This document shows positions 1-12,984 of a stretch of 64,000 nt of DNA, piece by piece (positions within the stretch are counted from its first letter, which is position 1; the number at the start of each line of letters is the position of its first letter). The translations under genes were made by a program, and so were the position numbers. The stretch comes from Holothuria scabra (taxonomy: Eukaryota > Echinodermata > Holothuroidea > Aspidochirotida > Holothuriidae). The stretch spans positions 28,774,046 through 28,838,045 of the forward strand of contig CM074179.1 in assembly GCA_037179385.1 (NCBI GenBank), read 5' to 3'. The notes below the pieces were generated by a model that saw only the letters and a list, made by a program, of their open reading frames with translations, searched no databases and was not told the DNA's origin.

Positions 1-3000
1 TTTTACACAGGAGTTCCAGTGGCCTACTGTTACGTATGTGATCAGTGTTAGTGATTATTTTACCATACCGATTTTAGAAGGTAAATATGCATGCTCATAA
101 ATAGCTAACTTATTTTTAACATGGTAACATGTAAAAACATTATTCAGTGGTAATCATGTTAGTGTACTTTGAATAAAATGGTACTTTTAATATAAAATCT
201 ATAAAGTTGGGGGTTGGCTGGACCACGTTCCCTCCTAGCTCACTCTCCAATCAAAAGGGTGAACCTGTGTAGGCACTCTATTAGAGTAAAAGTATGATTG
301 CAATACATTTGAGTGTTAATTCGCTCTAAGTCCAAGAAGAGCGAAATTCCCTCCTAAAGAGCAAAGTGTCACTTTTGATGGAGTTCCTACACTTTTTAAA
401 AAGAGTGATCATTGCAGCCACTCGTGGAAGAGTGAATTTCCGGTCTTAAGGAGTGAATTTCACTCTTCAGCTCGGAGTAAATTAACACTCTTATGAAGTG
501 AATTCATGTTTTTCTTTAAGAGAGTTACTAAGTTCACACTTTTGATTTTGGTATGCACGGATTACGAGTTAATTGGTGTACGTTAATGTTTGATGTTATC
601 GTGTACTTAATACAATAAAAATTGAACCGTATCTACAATGACGTGATTTTTTATTTCCGTTTGCGTCTTTATGGGCAGGGGGCCGTGCATGAAAAATTAA
701 AAAGCCTTCGTTTTCAATTTTTGTGACGCACATCTGAGGGTATTTTCAATCGCTTAAAAAATGCGCACGAAGGTCAATTTTATCCCTAGTGAAAATCATA
801 CCAATAACCACAAACGAACTAATTGGCTTACGCGAAGAGAAACTTGAGGCTGAATCGTTGGCTTATTTTGACCAACATTCATTGTATACTACTGGCCTAG
901 TTGCAGGAATTTTCTGACAAGTATGTAGACGTAAATATGTCAAATGCTGTGCATAATACAAAGGTCAGTGACATTGGAAGGGATGAACTCTTATGACAGC
1001 TGACGTGCGAGGGGGGGGGGGGGTATCATGGCCCTACGGGAATCTTTCTCTCAGGGGGCTGTGACTTCTTGCCCGACTCCAGATCAGGGCATAATTTCTG
1101 CTCGAATGAGGCACCAATGCAAAGTCTGCCCGATTCAGCAAGGTTTTGGCCAATGGGGGTGCAGCCCTCGCCCCCTGTCCCGAGTACGTATAATGGTATA
1201 AGTGGTTTCAGTGGCGTAGACAGATGGGGCGCAGGTGAACAGATCGCGTTCGAGGAAAAGGAATTGCGACAGGGTTTGAAGGACACGGTGTGGAATATCT
1301 TTTTTCTTTTTTCATTTACAAAACCCCGGTGAAAAGCCACCAGAAGCTTTTAGACCATGGGACAGAGTCCAAAAAGCTTTAAATCTTGACTTTCGTGGCA
1401 AGATCAAAGGGACCACACAAAATTGTGAACAATTGGGAGAAAATTGATCAAATTTAGTGAAAAGAATGATTCCCACGTTCAAAAGTTGCACATTAATGAT
1501 TAATGAGACAAAATGGCCGACACATTCCCATATTCCTTTTTCCAAACAAAACAATTTCTCCTGTGTTCAAAGTAGACTCAAAATTGGGTTTTGCTGATAT
1601 GGGATCATCAAGATGGTCCTTTCTATGTCATTTGCATACTTTTTGTCAATTGGGGCAAAGATGTAAGAGGATAACTGAATTAGAGGGCGCTGTCCAAATG
1701 ATTTATAGACAAACGATGATGAAGTTTTAAATGCAGATAAACCATCATATCTCTCTATGGCAAGCTCAGTTGTACATTCTACTTTTGGGAAATTTGGTGG
1801 CAAGTTGCTCACTCAGCCACCTTGACCTTAATCACAAGACCACACCCCAACCCACCCCATAGCGAATAATAACAAACGGTAAAACTCCTTGGGTTGACTG
1901 TAGTAGATGCCGGCTAATTGGGCTTGCCTGGTTATTCTTCAGTTCTCAAGCTGGGTTGTGTTATTTGGATATCACATGATAGTGGCAGATGCAAGGAAGG
2001 GGAACAGACCCCCTCCCCCATTGGCTGTCTGTGTAATTAACACGAACTTCACAATGTGTTATATATGAAGTACCATAATGTATGTTAGGTCCAGCCCACT
2101 TCCACAAGCGAATATCTCCAAAGTAGACGGGGAAACCTTTCCGTTAGACCCAACCTAGGTCAGCAAAATAGGAAACCAATTTTCGATGAAGCCGGTCATT
2201 GGCTTCAGACAGTGAACAATTATGTACTTGTATACCAGTGTGAAGAAAGTCGATGAGCCATGTATACGCCAACACTATTTTGCACGATCCTACACATGCT
2301 GTGCGAAAGTCTTGTCTGCATTTGTCCATAGATTTTCCCAAATTTAGGGAAACAAAAAAAAAATGGCATATGGTTTTAATTGTTCAGAAAATTCCTAAAG
2401 AGTGCCCGAAATCTTAAAAAGGTTTTCCCAAAAAGGAGGGGGTGGGGCATCACAGTCGAAGTTAAATTTTCTTGAAAAATCATTAAAAGTAGAAAAAATC
2501 GCTACAATTTTGGCCAGCGCAAAAAACTATTAATCTGCACACGTTTGGGAAACCGATCACTTAAAAGAAACAATCACTCCTCGGCGGCTTTTTAAATCTT
2601 GCAAAACACATGGCCCATAGTGGGCGATTATCTAAATTCTTTCAAACCTTTGACCGAAAAAGTTAACAAAAAATTATTGAAGTTCGTCGATACAGTAAAA
2701 TATCTTATATTCCCCATCCCGAAAGGTGTTCAAGAATGGGTTCAATGGGTGCGCCTTTTCCCCTCCCCGTTCGTATGAAAATGGTTACGTCCCAGTTTTT
2801 TCTAGTAAATTTCCTGATCACTTTGCAGTTTGCTAATTAATTCGGAGCAAACATTTGTTGGCAAACGAAAGTTCAAGACAGCGATCGCTTGTAATCTAAT
2901 TACTACCCTTGGAAATGTCATTTCCCAGCCGGCTAGGCTGATTTTTTTCGGGCAAAAAATTTTCTGCCCACCCCTCCCCCCAAAACTTAAGTGTTCCCTT

Positions 3001-3082
3001 ACGTTTATATTAAGCCTTTTCTATACAGTTCAATAAACTTACACTTTACAACTCACCATTGCTCCTATTAAGAGCCGACTGC
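1..3082. other. No gene recognised; AT-rich DNA with a possible degenerate foldback at 246-553
   Basis: Short ORFs here (up to 104 aa, on both strands) lack splice context or recognisable motifs. A G-run of about 13 begins near 1011. Between 246 and 553 the ends resemble each other inverted (aatcaaaagggtgaac against gttcacacttttgatt), with many internal gagtgaa motifs, which suggests an old MITE. Confidence 0.4.
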
Positions 3083-3199
3083 ATGCTCAAGTAGTTAGCA
3101 CATCCGACTTGCAGTACTGAGGGAGGTCTGGAATTCGATTCTTGGCAGGGTCATACCGAAAACTTAAGAAATGGAACTTATTGTCATTGTGTTCCACCC
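3083..3199 (+). repeat. tRNA-derived SINE, 5' part, truncated by a MITE
   Basis: The head reads like a tRNA promoter region: gttagcacatccgacttgc, then a B-box-like aattcgattc, then ggcagggtcataccg. The body stops near gtcattgtg, where a foldback element begins. The same family recurs at 19811, 28070, 30890, 37752 and 44716. Confidence 0.75.
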
Positions 3200-3600
3200 A
3201 CGGACTTATATACATGGACATAGTATGTAACGTGTACGTCCTATTGGTTGATTGTCGCCACCGCCGACTGGGACAAAAAAGGCGCACCAAGATGGCTGTC
3301 GTGAAGCTATAAATCGTCTGATTTTACGTCGACACTGTTATATTTTAAACAAAAGTTAAGCTTGAATGGGAAACAATATCATATTCTTGCAATACGTGAA
3401 GTAATTTTGACCTTCCTTGACATATTTCAAAAATATTTCAACTTCCTTGAATAATCTGTGAATTGGCTTTAGCAAGTCCAAACTTTAAGACAAAAAGCAT
3501 AGCAGACAGCCATCTTGATGTACTTCTTCTTACACGTACGGTAGTGACAATCTACCGTGCAGTATGCTCTGTCCATGTATAGGAATTCCTTGGTTCCATC
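3200..3600. mobile_element. MITE with long imperfect terminal inverted repeats (copy 1)
   Basis: The left arm has tatacatggacatagtatg and gcaccaagatggctgtc. The right arm (3480-3600) has the inverse: gacagccatcttgatgtac and catgctctgtccatgtatag style sequence. A second copy lies in opposite orientation at 38160-38545 and shares the interior. Confidence 0.75.
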
Positions 3601-4399
3601 TAGCTAACCTTTTTGAATTACAATAGTTTACGAACGAAACGTCAAATTAATTTATGCTTGCTGCTAAGAGTTCTAGTAGAGTGCCTTCAAACAAATTTAG
3701 GGTAGCATACCGCCGTCAATTCCTCCTTTAACTTACACACTAAATCCAAAAAGTAAACTGGCCTTTACAAGTGTGTCAAAGTTTTAGCCAGGTGCAAGAT
3801 ATACCACTCATGTGAAAGCTAACAGGTTGGCCATTCACAGCATTTTCAATTAATATCATGACCATAAATATTTTTGCTATTTCAGCTCAAAGTTCAATTA
3901 CAAGCCTTGTTTTTCACTAAAAGCTTGTTATGCCTCAGCCACTGGCAGTTTCTAAAGCCCATACTTTCCACGAAATTGCTTCAATTGAGCCCACTTTTTC
4001 ACAAATAGTACTTCCTTTAGTATACCTTGAAAATATAGTTACAAACATTCTCTCCTATTTCATATCGTATCAAAAAGGGCCTTAAGTTGGCGGCGATCCG
4101 TCTTTGAAAGTGGGACGGGGGGAGGGGGGGGGGGAATAGTCGGTGTCACTATCTAAGCAGAGCGCCACCATCAATTGGCGCGGAAAGAACAAAGAAAATT
4201 TCGTCCGAAAATAAGCCCGAGATCACCGGCAATGGCCCTTTCCGGGTAATTTTACGTAGTATCAAAGCAGCTGTCAGAAGCATATTTCATAAATAGGTAG
4301 AAAAGCCTATCGGAAAAAGTATGTAGAAAAGTAAAAGTTGTCTGATCGCCTTAAAAGGAGGATTAAGTTTCTGAATCGAAAGAAAAGAAAATCATTGAG

Positions 4400-5089
4400 C
4401 AGTGGCGTAGCTAGACCCCTTTTCCGGGGGAGGGAGGGGGGCAAGCCCCCAAACTTTCCGAATGTTTTTATCTCGGGACGTTATTTGTGACGTGCGAAGC
4501 GCGCCGAAATTTCTACCCTTAATCAGCAAGGTTTTGAAAACGTGGAGCTTGTATTGGAAAAAATGAGATTCTGGATTCCCTATAACAGCAAATGTGAAAA
4601 GTTCGGGACAACTGAAGAATCTGTATGTATTACCGGCAAGTCTGAGATTTCACAGCTACCAAAGATCGTTGTTGCTACACAGTGTTATCTAAGACCTACA
4701 AATTGAGGCTGTACTACGACGACATTTTAAGAGTCAAGAGCTTATATTAGGAAAAATTTAGAATTTAATGATAGAAAAATCATGAAACAGCACTGCATTT
4801 GCCGATATCACTTTGATTTTGTCATTTGCAGAGTTCGGAAAAGTTTACCAAACTGATTTATGACGGAGCACGACTGTAAGCAATAACTGAAAATTTCTGC
4901 GCCCAAAGCGCGTGGAAAATTTTGCATATTTGAAACCAATAATTACAAAAATGGAGCTTAGTATTGGAGAGAATTCGGAATTTCATGAAAGAAGAGTTGG
5001 GAAAACCATATGTCACAAATGGCAAATTTCCGATTTTTTCCCTTTTTAGAGCCAGGCGGCAATCGGCCCTGTACGTACCTACGTCACTG
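4400..5089 (+). mobile_element. Non-autonomous hAT-like element with a perfect 8-bp target duplication
   Basis: It begins cagtggcgtagctagac and ends gtacctacgtcactg, which are imperfect inverted repeats. It is flanked on both sides by tcattgag (4392-4399 and 5090-5097). Terminal CAGTG plus an 8-bp duplication is the hAT pattern. No transposase ORF is visible. A related copy lies at 39967-40656. Confidence 0.85.
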
Positions 5090-5097
5090 TCATTGAG

Positions 5098-6928
5098 TAT
5101 CATTGATCTCTTTATATTGTATATCTTCCATTTCCATAGTAATTTTTAGTTATTTCGAGACGTGTGCATATCACAGCATTTCAAGCTTCTTGCAGACACT
5201 CCTCGGGCTGTTTATAGTGGCATGTATAATGAATCAATAAGTTAAATAAAGGCTTAAATATGAAGTAATTGTCTATATAATCGTCAGTCATTTTCTAAAT
5301 TAAAGTATCCTTAATGATGGCCTAAATATTAAGTAATTGTTTATGGTCCTCAGTCATTTTCTGAATGAAATAATTTTAATATTTTTTTAAATGAGACTGA
5401 TCGAACTGAACCGAAAGGAATTAAAATAACAGCAATGATTTTCAGTAAAAATCACTGTAAGAACGGTGTAGAGCTTACTGCGGTATAAAAAACTCATCTG
5501 GAGAAACAGAAAATCAAGTCGTAACAGAATTACATCTTTTAGAAAAACAAAAACAGAAAACAAAAAAAAACAAACAAATAAACAAAGCAAAATAAAAAAG
5601 TAACTTAAAAAAAGCGTCGGACACTTATGAAACAAGTCTTTTGCAATTTTGATGGCATTAAAATATTATATATTCTTTCACTGCATGTAAAAGTCACCTT
5701 ATCAGAATATGTATGTAGGGAATTAGATATGTTATTTGCCTTCTTTTTCAAGCAGAGAAATAAACTTTTGGATGATCACTTCCGAATGTGATAGGCGATT
5801 GGGGATACTGGTGCATATGTGTAATATGTTACTGTTTACTGTGTTACTGTTTACTATGTTACTGTTTACCGTCCATTGGAAGAAGTACAGAACTGTCAAG
5901 CTTCATTCATACGTTCCCTCTTGCTTTCAGAGAAAGGATTTTTGTTACATTTCAGAGCCATAATTTTTGCAATGTTTTAGTTTTCCGTTCTTTTGAAAAA
6001 GTCTTCATGTCAATATACTTAACTTTCTACATAGTTTCTGAACCTGAAGGTTTGTTTTCATGTGGGGGGGGGGGGGTACAGTGTACAGTATCCCCCATCC
6101 AATTTCATGGGGGTTTCCCCCAGCCCCAGGACCCCTCCCCATCCAGGATCACCGTCCCTGAAAAGGGCTTCCTGTAGGGAGTCTAGCCATGAGTGACTCA
6201 ATTAAATACAAAACGCTGCAAACGCTGGATGGCAAGCGCCCTCACTTAAGTGCCTAAGAAGAATTTCGCGACTTCCGTAGGTTATTTTTCAGTCTTGTTG
6301 ACAATACAGCTGAACATAAGCTCTGCAGCTAGCATAACACTAGGCCTAGCCTAGGCTACATTATAACCAAACTTAGATCTCAGCAACAACAACACTGTGA
6401 AGTTGATCTTCTCCTTTTACCTCAAGTTCTAGCCAGCTTGGCCCCTTTCTGCCTTTCTGCTAGGGCATGAATTATAAATATACAAATTCAGCGTTGAGTC
6501 GGCTGAACTTGTAAATATCCAACGTGAGAAATTTTATATGATAGGCCAAACTTACAAATAATTTATCGATCAGATTGCAATCATTAGCTAATGAGTTTGA
6601 CACCTAACGTTAGGGCCCAGGCCTAGCCTATGCCAGGCTAGCTAGGGGCACGGTCTACACAACACTAGCTCTTAACTTTAGCTTGTTGCTAACTCTATGA
6701 AGTTGGGACACAATTGTGACATAAAGGTTCCAACTTCCAAAGAACCTCTTCATCAATTTAATGTTAGGCTATATCTAAGGTAGGCCTAGCCTAACTAGTA
6801 ACTGTAGTGTTACTGTTAGGCGTAGGCTAGGCCTAGTTCACTTCAAACAAGTTCAGGCAAAGTCGAAGGATTTCCAGCAAATAAGCCTAGCCTAGGCCTA
6901 TTAGAGTATTAAAGGAATCCTTCGGCCT
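5098..6928. other. No gene recognised; AT-rich, with a small tandem repeat
   Basis: At about 5826-5870 a 15-bp unit built on gttactgttta(c/t) is repeated three times. It creates part of a spurious 129-aa ORF (5788-6177). A G-run lies near 6064. Ctaggcct-type motifs are dense from 6340 to 6900. Confidence 0.4.
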
Positions 6929-7361
6929 GTGCTGGAGTACTCCAGTAGTGTTTGGGACCCCCACCAGGTTTACCTGCGCGACAAGCTTGAGAGTATACAA
7001 AAATGGTCTGCTAGATTCATTGCCTCTGACTATTCTAGGGAGCCAGGATCAATGACCAGGCTCCTTAAGGAACTAAACCTTCTGCCCTTAACTGATAGGC
7101 GGAGAAAAGTAGATTGATCCTTTTTTCCAAAGGTGTGTTGTTTGGCTAGGCTCATTTATCTGTTGATTGTCTCCAGCCGCCTACTCGTAGAACCCGTTTA
7201 ATGCATGACCTTCATGTCTGTCTCCCACATACTAGTACTAACTGTTATAAATTTAGCTTCCTGCCTCGAACCATTAAGGATTGGAATCGTCTCCCCCTGA
7301 ATGTAATGAGGGTTGCCTCTGTCCATAAGGACCCTATTACCTATATAACTGGGCATATTTA
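6929..7361 (+). pseudogene. LINE (non-LTR retrotransposon) reverse-transcriptase C-terminal fragment, frameshifted
   Basis: The translation opens LEYSSSVWDPH, then LESIQKWSARFIASDYS and LLKELNLLPLTDRRR. That is the well-known C-terminal tail of CR1/Jockey-type LINE polymerases. After a frame change near 7117 the ending resumes at 7237 as YKFSFLPRTIKDWNRLPLNV and closes at a TAG near 7361. It is a 5'-truncated dead copy. Confidence 0.85.
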
Positions 7362-7451
7362 GCCTCTCGACGCATGCGTGGTGAAAGAATGTCCTTTGGA
7401 TGTGTCACCTTTTTTGAAGAAGAAGAGTGCGTAATGTCTGAGATAACAGCA

Positions 7452-7612
7452 GGTTTGCACTAGCCCTTGAACAGGGCTGTGTGTTTTTTACATGGCCTAG
7501 GCTAGGCCTAGGCTCATTCTTCTCACAACACAGCCCTTGCACAGCCATGTAACAAACACAGCCCTGTTTGAGGACTAGCCCAGCCCAGTTTGGCACTAGG
7601 CTAGTCCTCAGT
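7452..7612. repeat. Nested inverted repeats
   Basis: gaacagggctgtgtg...acatggc (7463-7495) is inverted as gccatgt...cacagccctgtt (7541-7570). Immediately after, tgaggactag is inverted as ctagtcctca. Likely a foldback relic. Confidence 0.6.
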
Positions 7613-7648
7613 AAAGGTCTAGGCCTAGCCTATAACAGTCACCGAATT

Positions 7649-8289
7649 GGGTTACAGTTAGTTTCCGCCCTCGCTACTTTCCGCCCCTCAAAAACGGTGT
7701 TTTCCACCCCTTTTATTTCTAGCAGAAAACATCTTTTTGGGAGGCTAAAAGTAATTGAATGGAATATGATTTCAGTGGTACTTTTGTCAAATGAAGATTC
7801 CATCAACTTTTCATTAAAGTTTCAAACTTCATGGATGTCTTTTACTATTCAATGCGATGCCCGTTACTGCCATGTTGATGTCTCTCCAAGGAACATTCTC
7901 ACTTTAGACTTCAGTATGCTAATACGTACTTACATACAGGTATACGGTATTCCGTGCTGTGAACAATTGTTCACACAATCAGCATAAGCCTACCTACAGA
8001 CAAGCGAACTACTTTAGCCTACGTAAAAAAATATGAGTCTGTGACTAGACTAGCCGTTTAGAAAAAGAAAAGTTCATACAATTCATTCTTTTGGATGAGG
8101 ATACTGAAAATTTTTTAAGCCTATCCACAAATTTCGTTGTTTTCTTGTACTTGGATTTGAAATTTGAAGTTATCAGTTATTTTTAACACATGTAAGTTCA
8201 AACATTACTTTCCGCCCCTAAAAATCTAAGATTTTTAGGGGCGGAAAGTAACTGGCGGAAAATAGCGAAGGCGGAAACTAACGGACCCC
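7649..8289. mobile_element. MITE with terminal inverted repeats and an internal palindrome
   Basis: The left end has gttagtttccgccctcgcta. The right end is its inverse, tagcgaaggcggaaactaac. Motifs of the type tttccgcccc recur internally. The 139-aa ORF inside has no recognised match and is probably spurious. Confidence 0.75.
8207..8249. repeat. Perfect 21-bp palindrome with a single central base
   Basis: The arms actttccgcccctaaaaatc(t) and (a)gatttttaggggcggaaagt are exact reverse complements around one A. It lies near the right end of the MITE at 7649-8289. Confidence 0.9.
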
Positions 8290-10944
8290 ACGGGATTGCA
8301 CCGTATACATACAGTACCGCTCAAAAGTAACTGATGAATCGCGCTCCCGTTTCCCGCAATCCATAGCAGGATGAGTGCGGGGAATCTATTATTCCGCAGA
8401 GCGCGCTCCACGCCAATGTCGCGGGGATGTACCGTTGCGTTCTGTGGTTTTAACAAGGATATTCGCCTATTGTATACACTGACAAAGCTCTTTGAATGAG
8501 TAAGAATATAACGGATCGGACGGCCCAAGTAGCGAAATATTCACTGGAAACATCGCTCAAACTGACTGTTATAGCGCGGTGTATTTGTGAGCCAAAGCAG
8601 TTATTAATATTAGTGTGATAGTTGTATTCACGCGATCCGGTATTAGCAATGGGCCGTACGTACACGTACACGGCGATTCTTATTCCCAACTTGCACGGCG
8701 AACGTTACTTTTTCATCAGCGATATCTCTGTAACTACTTTAAAACAGCTTACTGACCGCTGCGCAAGTTTCTTATAAAATGTCGCAATGCATCCGTAAAA
8801 TGGTGCAATATCTCCGTATAGCCATACAGTTGCTAACGTTAGAGCAAGTGCAGCAAATTCAATTAGCTATAGCGCAGCCAGCTAGCTATGCAATCATTGC
8901 GATAACTGCAACATTCATTTTGCAATTCACGCTGCAGAATTCCTTGTGCGGGACACTGCGGCGAATACATCATAGTTTTAAATTTTTGGAACTACTTTTG
9001 CTATGACTATTTTGTACATAATAAGCAATGCATAGGCCAAACGTGACTTCTTTATTTTAGACGAGAGACCAGTGATTCATGTCGCAACTTGGTCGCAACT
9101 TGATCGTGACTGTATACTGTTGTGCTTGTAGTTGTAGCCTAGGCTAAACATAACGTTAGGCCTACGCCTATCGTAAATTATGGTTGCCTACACAAGTAAT
9201 ACTGATTTAGCTTTGTCTTACTGTAGGTAAACTGTAAGTTAAAGCGTTCATTACTAAGGCGTGAGAGTTATCTCTCAACGATGTAACTGCTTAGGCCTAC
9301 AGTATACTAGCCCAACGCTAGGACTATCATTAAAAATTAAACAAGCCTTGCAAGAAAGAAATTGGGTTGTTAGGTTTGTGATGGTAACCTTTATAGCCTG
9401 CCTATTGCTATGTCAATAAAGTCACCAATGAGGATAATAGTATTAGCCTAGTAATAAAGTATTTAGCCTAGTATTAAAATGGGGGAATGGCACTAGCCTA
9501 TTGCTCTATGTAAGACCAAGTTAAACCAGATTCACCCAGTTATCTAAAGGAACCAGAATAGTAATGACATTAATAACAATAAAACATTGGACATGATGTT
9601 ACAAGCATGGTTGTACTTTTTGAGAGAGGGGTTTCGGCATGACCTAATGTTGTATATTCTGGCGTAACCCTAGTGGCATACAACATACAAAGTTTCAGAG
9701 AGATATGACCCTTGGTATTATGCTTTTCTTGTTGTATTTAGCCCTGCGGGCAAAATAATGCTTGCGACTTTGGACAAATTACAAATAAAGACATGAAAAC
9801 TGTTTATTAAGGCTGCAGCATATCAAACACAAATTTTCATTATCCCCATTCTGTAGTGAAAAATCAAAATCATCCTAGCATCATAGTTTATTGACAGTTT
9901 ATTGGTCCTGAAATGAAAAGCTTGCCTTGAGATGCAACAAAATCCTGTGCAGCTACTACAACAAAGAGTATGGTTTAGAATAAGCAGCTTATAGCACAAT
10001 TGGGAACCTTGCAAAGAGACCATGTCAATGTATTGGGAAACTCACCAAGATTAAATGTCACAATGCATAACTTGGTTTTGTTGATGTTGTTTGGTGGTGT
10101 TGGTGTTACAATACTAACATCTTACAGTTGTGTTTTGAAGGCATTTATACTAACATACTGTATTTACAGATTTTTCACAATCATAAACATCTGTTATTTT
10201 TTTAACATCACAAACAGCATGGAGCTAATACTGCTTGAAATCCTTCTGTTCTCCATTCAAACCTTTTACAGTTTATATAGCTGAAATTTGGGTAGTCAAT
10301 TAGTCACGTTATATTAACACAAAAACTGAAACGGGATGGGGCATAGGTGTACCAGGGTAATTTTTGCCTGAATTTATACGGCAAGTGTCGTCTCTGCAGG
10401 CCACCTCACATGTCCATAAGTAGGGGTAAGGCTTAGTCATATAATTCATAAAAATAGGAGAGACATGGTGACTTTCAGTTTTCAGGGTTGGCAGCAAGGC
10501 GCTGGGGGGATCCCCTTGTTGGGAGCTCCCCCCCCCCCCCCCCCCCGGAAATCATGTCCCATTCCGTACATGTTATACCACTGTTTTTAGGCTAATAATT
10601 CACTCCTTCATGTCTCAGATGTCAAATGTTTCATGCTCAGTGGTTTCACTAAAATAGGCCCAAATTGTACATCATAATTGGCCACGTCACTGTTCCCAGG
10701 GTAGGATGGTCCCAGTCTGAGAATGGCCAAGTTTAAAATGCAGGCATTTCTTAAACCACAATGGTTGAAATTAGTTGCCACGGTTAGACCTGGCTACTTT
10801 TTCAAATCAAAATCAGGGATAGTGCGGGACTTCAACTGTTTTGGTGGCTGAGCACAAATCTAATGCTCCAATTTGCTAAATATCTTGTTCAACATCACCA
10901 CTTTAAAGAGGTTTCGAATTTTTATCTTTAAGTCTTGGTGGGTT

Positions 10945-11232
10945 CTAACCGTTGTTCCCGAGGTTAAATGTTTTCAAGATTCAATGTTCCCTGTTTTCGT
11001 ATTATCTCAATCTCGCGATGATTAATACACCACTTTTCCGGGGATTTAATGTTTCCAGAACTGCGAATGTTCCCAACATTTGGGGAGGTTGAACCTCGGG
11101 AACAGTGACTTCCAATTTGTGAGTAATAATTTCGCGATGATTAATACACCACTTTTCCGGGGGTTCAATGTTTCCAGAAGTGTGAATGTTCCCAACATTT
11201 GGGAAGGTTGAACCTCGGGAACAGTGACTGCT
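10945..11232. repeat. GTTCCC/GGTTCAATG dispersed repeat, copy 1, with internal tandem duplication
   Basis: A block of about 120 bp that includes gcgatgattaatacaccac and gttcccaacatttggg is repeated twice in tandem (about 11011-11110 and 11130-11230). Related copies are at 35315-35508 and 54987-55180. Confidence 0.75.
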
Positions 11233-12584
11233 GGGAAAGGGCTCTGTAAGCTTTACCTTTCTTGTTTCAGTTTTTGCCATAATATTCCTTTAGGATATAA
11301 GCTCCAGATTTTCAAACTTATGTTACGAGGAAGCCTTTTTTTCGGGAAGTTACCTAATGTCGTCTGAGGACTTTTTTTCAGCATGATGATGTTCAAAAAC
11401 CCCAACAAACTATACAAGTCTCACCTGCGACGTATACTTGGTTTTCCTCAGAAATTTCAATTCTTCAATATCAACCGCCACATCTGTCATAAAATCATTT
11501 CTTTCCAAAGCAAACTTCAAGTTTTCAAAAGTTAAGAAAAAGCGAAATATGTTTTGAAAATCTTCCAATTTGTGAGTTCGCTTGATACTCTGTAGTCTTT
11601 ACAACATGACACTTGACAGCCCGATATATCCTTCTTGGTTTGACTTGATAGAAACCACAAATTTTTGGATTAAATTTCACCTTGCTGAAAAAATTCTTGC
11701 ATTCGGCTGAAACAAACTTTCAAAAAGTAAACATAGGCCTATGGTTCGCCTCAATTCTTTGTCCAATCAAGCAAAACTGCTTCGGGCAAATTTCCAGTTT
11801 CGTCTGGAAGCCTTAGTGCGAATTTTGCTCATGTCAAGAAAAGACTGTCAATAAACAGCCAGCCCTTTTTAATGGTCCATTTAAAAGGCCAAAATTCCTA
11901 ACAATTTCAAAACAAGCTCCTGATTTGCAAATGCCTGTATTTCATAAAATGAAATTCAAAAATTGGAGCGTGCGTAGCGTGCCTCAAAATCTGCAAATAA
12001 TGTCTCACCTGGACACCTGGAACTCATCGCCTTTGTTAGGGCTTTAAAATGCTGCTCACCTTGATTTCCTGTCGGGCAGATCCTGGTGTGACACCTGCTA
12101 CTAGCATCTACCACAACTGTCCCTAAAATTCATACTTACCCATCATGACACGCAATCCTAGTTAATTGATCCATAGCATGGCCTGGTGAGCATACAAGGC
12201 CCTAACTTTATCGAAACATCAGTGCATGCACTCTAAAATCAGTCAGATGGGGCACCGACTGGAATCTTGTCAAATAGTCAGATAATTTAGCAATATCTGT
12301 TTTAAGAGGTAGAAATGGCTCAAGGATAAACTTTTCATTTCATATATGAGCAGAATGTAGTCAAAGGTTTTGACAAGATTCCATATTAGATTTTTTTCCA
12401 ATTTGACGAGGACATTTTTAGACTAGCTATATGAGCTAAATTCTCCTCTTTTCCAAATTGGATTCCAAGCAAAGCACTGTCACTACTGAGAATTGTGTTA
12501 TACAGTATCCACGATGAAATTTTTGACTGGGGTAACTGGTGCCAAAACATGGTTTCTGGACTGAAACTAGAAGTGATGAATTAT

Positions 12585-12984
12585 CAGTGTGTAAGAGACC
12601 CGGTTTAGCCAGCTGTTGGAAATTCCCTTTCCCCAACCCCTATTTAACAGATCTTATGTAAAGCGATTTATCAGCCTCACAAATATTGCATCCGTCTTCT
12701 AACGAAGTCGGCTGAGGTAAAACTTATTCAAAACACACAGATCAAAGTGTTTGTTAGTGATAAAACTTAAGTATTAACAGGATCAGTGTGTAAGAGACCC
12801 GGTTTAGCCAGCTGTTGGAAATTCCCCCTTCCCCAACCCCCTATTTAACAGATCTTATGTAAAGCGATTTATCAGCCTCACAAACATTGCATCCGTCTTC
12901 TAACGAAGTCGGCTGAGGTAAAACTTATTCAAAACACACAGATCAAAGTGTTTGTCAGTGATAAAACTTAAGTATTAACAGGAT
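12585..12984. repeat. Near-identical direct tandem duplication, two units of 199 bp
   Basis: cagtgtgtaagagacccgg occurs at 12585 and again at 12784. The units run in parallel to ttaagtattaacaggat with only a few differences. This is a recent tandem duplication. Confidence 0.9.

Noticed and set aside
5788..6177. 129-aa ORF
   Set aside because: Its first part is a 15-bp tandem repeat and its end a G-run with proline-rich translation, so it is a composition artefact.
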